IMG/VR virus record: IMGVR_UViG_3300008110_000301
Span: 1-28,604 of that record
Reading direction: 5' to 3' (one strand)
Length of the DNA: 28,604 nt
DNA from: a virus
Below are positions 21,220 through 27,681 of the stretch, piece after piece (the stretch's first letter is position 1; every line of letters starts with the position of its first letter). The notes beneath the pieces were generated by a model. The model was given only the letters and a program-made list of their open reading frames with translations, did not search any database and was not told where the DNA came from. The position numbers were made by a program, and so were the translations under genes.

Positions 21220-21407
21220 GGTTGTTCGTTGGTAATGGTGTTGGCCTGTTCGTATTGCTCCACCCCGGCCAATGGGTAGAGCACGAAGCCTGGCGTGCGG
21301 AAATACGCCGGACCTTTGCCTGCCTTGCGCCAGCGCATCAGCGTGTCGGGGTGCAACCCCCATCGCTGTGCAAGCTGGGTGGCAGTCAGGTACTCAGAAG
21401 AGTTCAT
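21216..21407 (-). CDS. Excisionase-like helix-turn-helix protein
   Basis: The product has 63 residues. SEYLTATQLAQRWGLHPDTLMRWRKAGKGPAYFRTPGFVLYPLAGVEQYEQ is a winged-HTH of the MerR/excisionase (HTH_17) type: LTATQLAQRWGL is the first helix pair and HPDTLMRWRKAGKGP the recognition helix and wing. It could be an excisionase, a regulator or a recombination helper. It overlaps the RecT-like gene by 14 bases. No integrase is in the window to pair it with. Confidence 0.78.
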   Translation of the reverse strand: MNSSEYLTATQLAQRWGLHPDTLMRWRKAGKGPAYFRTPGFVLYPLAGVEQYEQANTITNEQP

Positions 21408-22044
21408 CGCTCTCAGGCTCCGGTGTAGGTGCCGGCTCGGGGATGGCGGCGTTGAGATCAGCGACCTGATCGCTCACGGTCACCGGCTCAATGTCGACCA
21501 CCTCCTCCTGGCTCTGCATCCCGAGCAGGAGATCACTGGCATAGAGGCGACCCCAGAACGCTGCGGCGCGATAGCGGATCATCAGCTCGGGCATCGTTTG
21601 CCACTTGCTGCCCGCCTTGGTCGCCCAACCTTCCTTCTTCGCCATCGCCATCGTGATGGTTGGTCCCTTCAGCTCCTGCCCGCTGGCGAGATCCTTGGCG
21701 ATCGCGTAGCAGGCCAGGCTGTCGCCGCTGCCGCTCAATTCGAACCGCAGCGGACTGAATCGGCCGCAGCCGTTCACCATCGCGATGATGAAACTGCTGC
21801 TCCACGATGGGCGGCCATGAATTACATGGAGGTGCTGCATCGCCAAGAAGGGCGAGATGCCCATCCGATTGGCGATCTCAAGCGCGACCAGGCAGTTGGC
21901 GAACCCCTGCTGGCCTTGAAATTGCGGCGGGATCAGCGTGCTGCTGGCTAAGGCCTTGGCAATACGCTGGGCGTCCTCGAACTGTTGAATCCCCGAGAAG
22001 ACGGAGCCAGTTGGGTGGGTGGTGGTGAGTGCTGTGGATTCCAT
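21394..22044 (-). CDS. RecT-like single-strand annealing protein
   Basis: ATG 22044, overlapping the exonuclease stop as TGATG, gives 216 residues (MESTALTTTHPTGSVFSGIQQFEDAQRIAKALASSTLIPPQFQGQQGFANCLVALEIANRMGISPFLAMQHLHVIHGRP...). The segment TITMAMAKKEGWATKAGSKWQTMPELMIRYRAAAFWGRLYASDLLLGM is characteristic of RecT-family relatives in phages. The C-terminus is acidic and proline-rich. With the RecE-like nuclease it should anneal resected ends, supporting recombination or end repair. The upstream extension to 22158 is not coding. Confidence 0.75.
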   Translation of the reverse strand: MESTALTTTHPTGSVFSGIQQFEDAQRIAKALASSTLIPPQFQGQQGFANCLVALEIANRMGISPFLAMQHLHVIHGRPSWSSSFIIAMVNGCGRFSPLRFELSGSGDSLACYAIAKDLASGQELKGPTITMAMAKKEGWATKAGSKWQTMPELMIRYRAAAFWGRLYASDLLLGMQSQEEVVDIEPVTVSDQVADLNAAIPEPAPTPEPESDELF

Positions 22045-22877
22045 CAATACATCTCGATCTCGGTGGTCTGTGTAGCGGCCTCGCCGATCATCCATGACGG
22101 CAGGCTGATCGGTTCGATCCGATCGCTGTAGGCAGGCCAGCGGCCATTGGATTTGCACTCGGCCAGTGTCTGCAGATCGCGCATGGCGGTCTGATAGCCG
22201 CGCTCGATCATCTGCTCATCAGCGGCATAGACACCAACCGCGAACGGTGGCTTCTTCTCTACTGCGATAAAGATGAACCCAGAGGGGCGCTTCCCATAGG
22301 CGGCCTCAATGCCCGCCATGTACCAGCCGGCTTGAACGTGATACCGCCACTTCGCGATGCTGCGGCGGAACTCCCGCGGACTGGCATCTTCGGTGGTCTT
22401 GAGATCCACCACGATGCCGCCATCCTCGGTGATCCAGTCCGGCCGGCACTTGCACTGCAATCCGGTGGTCGGCTCCGTCCACATGTGCGTGGTCTCGGCC
22501 TCGCCGGCTATACCAAGCAGCAATGCAGCAGCCGGATGGCCGAGCACTGCTCTGCCCATGTGCATCACCAGATCGGCATCCTCTCGGCTCAGCACTGTGC
22601 GGCCGTTGGCCTCAGCCTCGAACGCTGCCCATGCCTCCTTGCCGGCCTTGGTACGGCGGTCAAGGCCATCGGGGGCGACAATGTAGTCGGTATCCCATTT
22701 GTGCAGTTCGAGCACATGGGTGTGAACTGCGCTGCCGATGCGCATCGCTGGCGTCGGCTCGGGAATGACGCGCTTCGGGTCGATGTAGCGCGCCCAGTAG
22801 TGCAAGGGTGATCGCGCGATGAGATCCAAGTGCGACTTTGAGATCGCAGGATGCGCGTGATAGTCGGCGTTCTCCAT
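22044..22877 (-). CDS. RecE-like PDDEXK exonuclease (DUF3799-type)
   Basis: This 277-residue protein begins MENADYHAHPAISKSHLDLIARSPLHYWARYID, a hallmark of this family. RecB-type nuclease residues are visible: H52 (GSAVHTHVLE), D147 (CRPDWI), D158-L-K160 (VVDLKTT) and Q182-x3-Y186 (HVQAGWY). It should resect double-stranded ends to give single strands for the RecT-like protein that follows and is coupled by TGATG. It is the first gene of the leftward recombination operon and diverges from the helicase across 53 bp. Confidence 0.88.
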   Translation of the reverse strand: MENADYHAHPAISKSHLDLIARSPLHYWARYIDPKRVIPEPTPAMRIGSAVHTHVLELHKWDTDYIVAPDGLDRRTKAGKEAWAAFEAEANGRTVLSREDADLVMHMGRAVLGHPAAALLLGIAGEAETTHMWTEPTTGLQCKCRPDWITEDGGIVVDLKTTEDASPREFRRSIAKWRYHVQAGWYMAGIEAAYGKRPSGFIFIAVEKKPPFAVGVYAADEQMIERGYQTAMRDLQTLAECKSNGRWPAYSDRIEPISLPSWMIGEAATQTTEIEMY

Positions 22878-22897
22878 AGGGTGTGGCGACTTGCGCG

Positions 22898-22926
22898 ATC
22901 CTATAGCCTGATGCGGTCAAGTGCAA
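22898..22926 (-). promoter_or_regulatory. Candidate promoter of the recombination operon
   Basis: On the minus strand TTGCAC (22921-22926) and TAGGAT (22898-22903) are 17 bases apart, and the operon start codon is at 22877. The match is moderate (3 of 6 and 4 of 6). The divergent helicase must be driven from the same 53-bp gap, where TATAGC at 22902-22907 is the only -10-like site on the + strand. Confidence 0.32.
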
Positions 22927-22930
22927 CCCC

Positions 22931-24283
22931 ATGCAGCTCCGCACTTATCAGCAGCGCGCCATCGACGATCTGCGCAATGCCTACCGCTTTGGCTATCGGG
23001 CGCCACTGCTATGCCTACCGACCGGCGGCGGGAAGACCATCATCTTCACCGCCATCGCGCAGGCCTCAGCCGCTCGAGGCCGCCGTGTGCTGATCTTGGT
23101 GCATCGCCGTGAGCTACTCCGCCAGGCCAGCGACAAGCTGCGATGGGCAGGCCTTGAACATGGCCTGATCGCTGCAGGCATCGAGCCATCTGAGGCGCCC
23201 GTGCAGGTGGCCTCAGTCCAGACCATCGCGCGCCGCCTGTCAGCCATTGACTGGCAGCCGGACCTGATCATCATCGACGAAGCGCATCACGCCACTGCAG
23301 GCCAGTGGGAGCGCATCCTGCAACATTGGCCAGCCGCCTACCGCCTAGGTGTCACCGCCACGCCATGCCGCCTCGATGGCCGCGGCCTCCGCAGTGCGTT
23401 CGATCACTTAGTCCTCGGTCCATCAGTTGCTGAGCTGATAGACGCTGGCTACCTCAGCAATTCCCGCATCTACGCGCCACCACTGGTGGCCGATCTATCC
23501 GGCATCCGTACCCGAGCCGGCGACTATGCCAACGATCAGGCCGCGGCGGCCATGGATCGCCCAACCGTCACAGGTGATGCCATTGCGCACTACCAGCGGC
23601 TCGCTGCAGGCCAGCAGGCGATCGCGTTCTGCTGCAATATCGCCCACGCCAAATCCGTTTGCGCTGCGTTTCTGGCCGCAAGCATCCGCGCGGTACTACT
23701 CCTTGGTACCACTACCGACCGCGATCAGGTCGTTGCAGACTTTGGCGCCGGCTTGGTGCAGATATTGGTGACCGTCGATGTTGTCTCCGAAGGCTTTGAT
23801 GTGCCCGCTGCCAGCGTTGCCATCCTGCTGCGCCCCACCAAGTCCCTTGGCCTCTACCTACAGCAGGTCGGGCGCGTACTCCGCCCAGCCCCTGGCAAGC
23901 AGGCTGCGCTCATCCTCGATCACGTCGGCAATGTCACCCGACACGGCTTCCCAGATGATGCCCGTGACTGGACGCTCGACGATGGCATCAAGCGCACCGC
24001 AGGCACAGCAGCGCCATCAGTGCGCACATGCCCCGAGTGCTACGCCGCTTTCAAGCCGCAACCGATCTGTCCCGTTTGTGGCGCTAATTGCGCACCGATC
24101 ACTAACCGCAAGATCCGCCAGCTAGCAGGTGAACTGCAGGAGCTGAAGCGGAGCGAGATGCGGCAAGCACGCCGCAAGCAGGGCACCGCTCGCACCCTCG
24201 AGCAGCTTCTCGCCTTGGCCAATGAGCGCGGCTACAGTCCCGGCTGGGCGTACCGGATCTTCCACGCGCGTGGCAAACGCTGA
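22931..24283 (+). CDS. Superfamily II DNA/RNA helicase
   Basis: This 450-residue helicase starts MQLRTYQQRAIDDLRNAY (Q motif region). Motif I is PTGGGKT (30-36), motif II DEAH (116-119), motif III TAT (142-144) and motif VI QQVGRVLR (311-318). A four-cysteine zinc site follows (C367, C370, C380, C383), then a basic helical C-terminus. The architecture matches phage replication or recombination helicases of the RecG/UvsW-like SF2 group. It opens the rightward replication module and is followed by a VRR-NUC nuclease and primase, so it probably remodels forks or recombination intermediates. Confidence 0.92.
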   Translation: MQLRTYQQRAIDDLRNAYRFGYRAPLLCLPTGGGKTIIFTAIAQASAARGRRVLILVHRRELLRQASDKLRWAGLEHGLIAAGIEPSEAPVQVASVQTIARRLSAIDWQPDLIIIDEAHHATAGQWERILQHWPAAYRLGVTATPCRLDGRGLRSAFDHLVLGPSVAELIDAGYLSNSRIYAPPLVADLSGIRTRAGDYANDQAAAAMDRPTVTGDAIAHYQRLAAGQQAIAFCCNIAHAKSVCAAFLAASIRAVLLLGTTTDRDQVVADFGAGLVQILVTVDVVSEGFDVPAASVAILLRPTKSLGLYLQQVGRVLRPAPGKQAALILDHVGNVTRHGFPDDARDWTLDDGIKRTAGTAAPSVRTCPECYAAFKPQPICPVCGANCAPITNRKIRQLAGELQELKRSEMRQARRKQGTARTLEQLLALANERGYSPGWAYRIFHARGKR

Positions 24284-24620
24284 GACCGACATTCAGCAGC
24301 GCATCCGCTTGGCAGTTGGCACCCGATCCGATCTCCGCCTGTTCCGCAACAACACCGGCACCCTGCCCGATCCACGCACTGGTCGACCTGTGCAATTCGG
24401 CCTGGCGCGCGGCTCCGCAGACCTGATCGGCTGGCGCACCGTCACCATCACCCCCGAGATGGTCGGGCAGCATATTGCAGTCTTTACCAGCATCGAAGTG
24501 AAGACCACCACAGGCCATCTCACTCCAGCGCAGCAAGCCTGGATGGGCACCGTCCGCACAGCCGGTGGCATCGCTGGCGTGGCGCGCTCAGTTCGAGACG
24601 CAGAAGAAATCTTGGGATAG
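24270..24620 (+). CDS. VRR-NUC domain nuclease
   Basis: A GTG start at 24270 (14-base overlap with the helicase) gives 116 residues; an ATG at 24222 would overlap by 62. The family core is present: ETDIQQRIRLAVG, LRLFRNNTGTL, FGLARGSADLIGW with the catalytic Asp, IEVKTTTGHLTPAQQAW with the E-x-K pair and Gln, then AGGIAGVARSVRDAEEIL. VRR-NUC proteins are PD-(D/E)XK nucleases that cut branched or flap DNA. Pairing with an SF2 helicase is common in phages and suggests joint work on replication intermediates. Confidence 0.85.
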   Translation: MANAETDIQQRIRLAVGTRSDLRLFRNNTGTLPDPRTGRPVQFGLARGSADLIGWRTVTITPEMVGQHIAVFTSIEVKTTTGHLTPAQQAWMGTVRTAGGIAGVARSVRDAEEILG

Positions 24621-24622
24621 CT

Positions 24623-24639
24623 TGCCAACCTTGCTAACC
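24623..24639 (-). repeat. Two tandem GGTTRGCA repeats upstream of the primase gene
   Basis: Read on the minus strand, GGTTAGCA (24632-24639) and GGTTGGCA (24623-24630) are nine bases apart in the 52-bp gap before the primase. They match the GGTCRGCA units found downstream of the same gene, in the opposite orientation. They may be binding sites for a replication initiator or regulator. Confidence 0.5.
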
Positions 24640-24672
24640 TCAAGCAGTATCTAACGGCCTTGAATCCGTCAG

Positions 24673-26775
24673 TTGTCATCCCTGCTCGATCAGCTAGCCG
24701 CACTCCCCGATCACTGGGGGTTCGTTGCAGTTGGCCACGGCAAGCGCCCCTACCAATCCGAGTGGCAGAAGAACCCCCTCACCAAGCAGCAGCTCACCGT
24801 TGAGATCGACGCCGGCCGCGCAGTTGCTATCGGCGTCATCGCCGGTCCCCAGTCCGGTGGCCTGCTATTCGTTGATCACGATGGCATCAGCGCCGGCGAG
24901 ATCCTCGACAAGCTCGGCGTTCCCCTGCGCGATCTGCCCAAATCCTGGGCAGTCACCTCAGGCCGTGATGGTCGCCTGCAGATCATCTACCAAGTCCCGG
25001 AACAGTACTGGTCTGGCATCCGTACCCGGAAATTTAAGACCGGCAAATCTGATGAGGAGGGCAAGCCTGAGCAGCTTGAACTGCGCTGGACCGGCTGCCA
25101 GTCCGTTGTCGCTGGCGTCCACCCAACCACTGGCGCGTATCGCTGGCTGAAGGGTCGTGAACCTAGTGACCTGCCCCTCGCGGAGGCACCCATTGCGCTA
25201 ATCGAGCAGATGTTGCCGCAGGAGCCTCCTGCGCCGCAGCCATTGCTGCCCGTACCCCCGCTCCGTCAATCAGATCGCACCGATGAAGACTGGGCACGCA
25301 TCTGGCTCGATGCGCTCAGCTCCTCCCGTGCGGACGATTACGACTACTGGATCGAGGTTGGTCAATGCCTCCACAGCGTTGGCGAGCACATGCTGGCCGA
25401 CTGGGAGGCCTGGTCTCGGCAATCAGCGAAATGGGAGGCTGGCACTTGCGAACGCCATTGGCGCAGCTTCACCGCAGACGGCAAGCGTGATATTCGCCAT
25501 CTGTGCAACCTCGCCAAGGAAGACGGCTGGCAACCGAAGCAGCGTCAGCTGCCCCCAGTGCAGTCCAGCAAGCCAAGCGCACCAGGACAGCAGAACGACG
25601 CTGCGCCCATTGCTGACAAGCCGCAGAAGCTGGAGGCCAAGGAGCTACTAAACATGCTCCGCCATCCCGGCAAGGATGGCCTGCCACGCTTTCGCTACAA
25701 CATCTTCACCCAGCAGATCGAGATCCACGGTGATGTAGCCGAAGGTGTTGAACGTTTCTACCTGCAACTCGCGCAAGAGGGCTACAAGGTCTCCAAGGAG
25801 ATGGCACTCGACTGCCTCGTGGAGGTAGCGCGCGAGAACCCATACGACCCCGTGAAGCTCTACCTCGAGCACGTTGCAGCAGAGGTGCCCCCCACCTACA
25901 TCGATCGCCTTGCATCGACCTATCTCAGACCTGTCGATGCCGATCTGAAGGAGCCGACGCTCTACGACATGATGCTCAAGAAGACGCTGATCGGTGCAGT
26001 CCGGCGCATCTTCGAACCTGGCTGCAAGCACGACTATGCCTGTGTGCTGATGGGTGATCAGGGCGCCCGCAAGTCATCGTTCTGGGCAGCGCTCGGTGGT
26101 CCCTTTTTCTCCGATGCGCTCCGCGACATCAGCTCCAAGGATGACCTGATGGTCCTCCATCGCTCCTGGATCATGGAGTGGGCAGAACTGGATCACATCA
26201 CCAGCAAGAAACACGCCGGTCAGGTGAAGGCCTTCCTCAGCCAGTCCACCGACATGTTCCGCGTGCCCTACGGCAAGGCCACTGAGGCCTTCCCCAGGCG
26301 CTCGATCATTGTCGGCTCCACCAACCGCGAAAGCGGCTTTCTCGTCGATGAAACAGGCAACCGCCGCTTCTGGGTGATCCCTGTTACCTGCACCATCAGC
26401 AAACCCATCGATGTGCCAAATCTGCTGCTCGAGCGCGATTCGATCTGGTCCGCCGCAGTCGCCGCCTACTTGGCCGGTGAGGCCAATGAGCTGGCCGTTG
26501 AGCACCAGGCTGCCGTCGAGGCCGAGAACATCAGCTATCTGGTCGAGTCGCCATGGTCGGCACCCATCCAGAAATGGCTGACCGTCAACCTCGGCAGAGC
26601 CATCACCAGCGAGGTGCTGCTCAACGAGGCGATCCTCAAACCAGTCGAGCGGCAAACCAGATCTGACCAGATGCAGGTTGCGACCATCTTGAGAGACCTG
26701 GGATACCGAAAGCGGCGGCAGACCATTGATGGCGCTCAGAAGTGGGTGTTCTTCCAACCTGCTGAGCAGAGGTAG
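24673..26775 (+). CDS. PrimPol-PriCT-VapE primase-helicase
   Basis: A TTG start gives 700 residues. Residues 10-175 look like a bifunctional primase-polymerase domain, with the metal pair D68-H-D70 (LLFVDHDG). A PriCT-2-like domain follows (about 203-285: WARIWLDALSSSRADDYDYWIEVGQCLHSVGE). A linker leads to a VapE/D5-like helicase domain with Walker A GDQGARKS (461-468) and the acidic 'WIMEWAELD' (499-507). It should prime and unwind at the phage origin. No DNA polymerase gene is seen, so the host enzyme or this PrimPol must do synthesis. The gene is flanked by GGTNRGCA repeats. Confidence 0.9.
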   Translation: MSSLLDQLAALPDHWGFVAVGHGKRPYQSEWQKNPLTKQQLTVEIDAGRAVAIGVIAGPQSGGLLFVDHDGISAGEILDKLGVPLRDLPKSWAVTSGRDGRLQIIYQVPEQYWSGIRTRKFKTGKSDEEGKPEQLELRWTGCQSVVAGVHPTTGAYRWLKGREPSDLPLAEAPIALIEQMLPQEPPAPQPLLPVPPLRQSDRTDEDWARIWLDALSSSRADDYDYWIEVGQCLHSVGEHMLADWEAWSRQSAKWEAGTCERHWRSFTADGKRDIRHLCNLAKEDGWQPKQRQLPPVQSSKPSAPGQQNDAAPIADKPQKLEAKELLNMLRHPGKDGLPRFRYNIFTQQIEIHGDVAEGVERFYLQLAQEGYKVSKEMALDCLVEVARENPYDPVKLYLEHVAAEVPPTYIDRLASTYLRPVDADLKEPTLYDMMLKKTLIGAVRRIFEPGCKHDYACVLMGDQGARKSSFWAALGGPFFSDALRDISSKDDLMVLHRSWIMEWAELDHITSKKHAGQVKAFLSQSTDMFRVPYGKATEAFPRRSIIVGSTNRESGFLVDETGNRRFWVIPVTCTISKPIDVPNLLLERDSIWSAAVAAYLAGEANELAVEHQAAVEAENISYLVESPWSAPIQKWLTVNLGRAITSEVLLNEAILKPVERQTRSDQMQVATILRDLGYRKRRQTIDGAQKWVFFQPAEQR

Positions 26776-26778
26776 GCA
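26771..26778 (+). repeat. Single GGTAGGCA repeat unit at the primase stop
   Basis: GGTAGGCA, followed by AGGG, overlaps the primase stop codon (TAG, 26773-26775). It is one base from the units at 26903-26926 and shares their GGCAAGG extension. A degenerate inverted copy (GGTTAGAA on the minus strand) is at 26817-26824. Confidence 0.4.
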
Positions 26779-26846
26779 AGGGCAAATCCGCTGCGCTGCA
26801 TGGCTTCTTCCTATCTTTCTAACCTTCTATCCTTTATAAAAGAATA

Positions 26847-26852
26847 TATAAT
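26847..26852 (+). promoter_or_regulatory. Consensus -10 box (TATAAT) upstream of the late genes
   Basis: A perfect TATAAT lies inside the AT-rich core, about 100 bases before ATG 26955. No good -35 hexamer is found 16-18 bases upstream, where the sequence is pyrimidine-rich. In such AT-rich DNA a chance match is possible. Confidence 0.3.
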
Positions 26853-26861
26853 ATAAGAGTA

Positions 26862-26879
26862 GGGGAGGGGGGGGAGGGG
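26862..26879 (+). repeat. G-quadruplex-type G-run
   Basis: GGGGAGGGGGGGGAGGGG has 16 guanines in 18 bases, in runs of 4, 8 and 4 split by single A. It satisfies the four-tract quadruplex pattern and is the most extreme base-composition feature of the window. It sits directly beside the AT-rich core. Confidence 0.7.
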
Positions 26880-26902
26880 TATTTCCTAGCTCCTAAGACA
26901 AA

Positions 26903-26926
26903 GGTCGGCAGGTCAGCAGGTCGGCA
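26903..26926 (+). repeat. Three tandem 8-bp iteron-like repeats GGTCRGCA
   Basis: The units are GGTCGGCA, GGTCAGCA and GGTCGGCA with no spacer, differing by one base. Related units occur at 26771 and, inverted, at 24623-24639. Tandem short direct repeats after a primase gene are typical initiator binding sites. Confidence 0.6.
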
Positions 26927-26954
26927 AGGCCGTGGATGGCGCCAAACTGGGTGC

Positions 26955-27623
26955 ATGACCACCATCCGCCTGGACATCAAGTCGGAGCTGCCCACCGCCA
27001 TCCGGTGGACCGACACCATGACGAAGCAGCTTCCGTTCGCCATCAGCCAGGCGCTCAACAGCGTCGGCTTCGATGGCAGGACAGCCCTTGGTGGTGCCTC
27101 GCGTCAATACTTCAACCAGCCCACCAAGTTCATCGAGAACGCTTGGTTGGTTCGCAAGGCCAACAAGCGCAACTTGGAAGTTCAGATCTACCCAGAGCGA
27201 AAGCGCCTGCCGTATCTGCGTGCGAATATCTATGGCGGCAGTCGTGGCCGCAAACCGTTCGAGGTCAAGCTGGTCTCGATGCAGGTCGGCAACATGCCGA
27301 GCAACGTTCGACTTGTTCCCAACATCGTGAGCCAGAACTCACAGGGCAATGTGAGTCGCGCAACCCTTGGCAGGATCATTCGCAACGTTCAGAGCAGCGG
27401 CAAGAACTCCGTGTTCATCGGTAAGCCATTAGGTGGTGGCCGCGAACCTGGTGTCTATCAGCGCATGGCCAGCGGCAAGCTGAGACCGCTATTCACCGCA
27501 GTGCCGCAGGCGCGTTACGAACGCCGTTTCCCCATCGCTGACATTGTTGGCAAGGTGGCTGAGCGCCGTTTTGGCGGCTATCTCAGGAGCAGCCTTGAGC
27601 GCGCGATGGCTTCTGCGCGGTAA
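26955..27623 (+). CDS. Phage structural-type protein of uncertain role
   Basis: The product has 222 residues (MTTIRLDIKSELPTAIRWTDTMTKQLPFAISQALNSVGFDGRTALGGASRQYFNQPTKFIENAWLVRKANKRNLEVQIYP...). The features 'KQLPFAISQALNSVGFD', 'FNQPTKFIENAWLVRKANKRNLEVQIYPERKR' and a basic centre match a family of phage proteins seen near head and tail genes, annotated only as hypothetical or minor structural. It is basic and has no signal peptide. It is the first gene after the candidate origin, ahead of the HNH gene. A virion component or DNA-packaging accessory is plausible. Confidence 0.6.
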   Translation: MTTIRLDIKSELPTAIRWTDTMTKQLPFAISQALNSVGFDGRTALGGASRQYFNQPTKFIENAWLVRKANKRNLEVQIYPERKRLPYLRANIYGGSRGRKPFEVKLVSMQVGNMPSNVRLVPNIVSQNSQGNVSRATLGRIIRNVQSSGKNSVFIGKPLGGGREPGVYQRMASGKLRPLFTAVPQARYERRFPIADIVGKVAERRFGGYLRSSLERAMASAR

Positions 27624-27681
27624 GATGGTGGCCTGGCGCTGTTGACGCAGCCCAGACCGTGACCACCTGCTCAACCAGGCG

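Larger units (their letters stand above)
26776..26954. other. Intergenic candidate replication origin / control region
   Basis: This 179-bp gap is the longest non-coding stretch in the window. It holds, in order, a pyrimidine tract (about 26804-26835), an AT-only-like core (26833-26857, with TATAAT at 26847-26852), the G-run at 26862-26879 and three tandem 8-mers at 26903-26926. An easily melted core beside iterons, right after the primase-helicase gene, is how many phage and plasmid origins look. It could equally hold the late promoter or a packaging site, since structural genes and presumably the terminase follow. Confidence 0.5.

Noticed and set aside
22045-22158. 38-residue extension of the RecT-like protein
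   Set aside because: It is Arg/Asp-rich and lies wholly inside the exonuclease gene; the ATG at 22044 is coupled to the exonuclease stop.
22332-22811. Rightward frame opposite the RecE-like gene
   Set aside because: The leftward frame contains the complete PDDEXK motif set.
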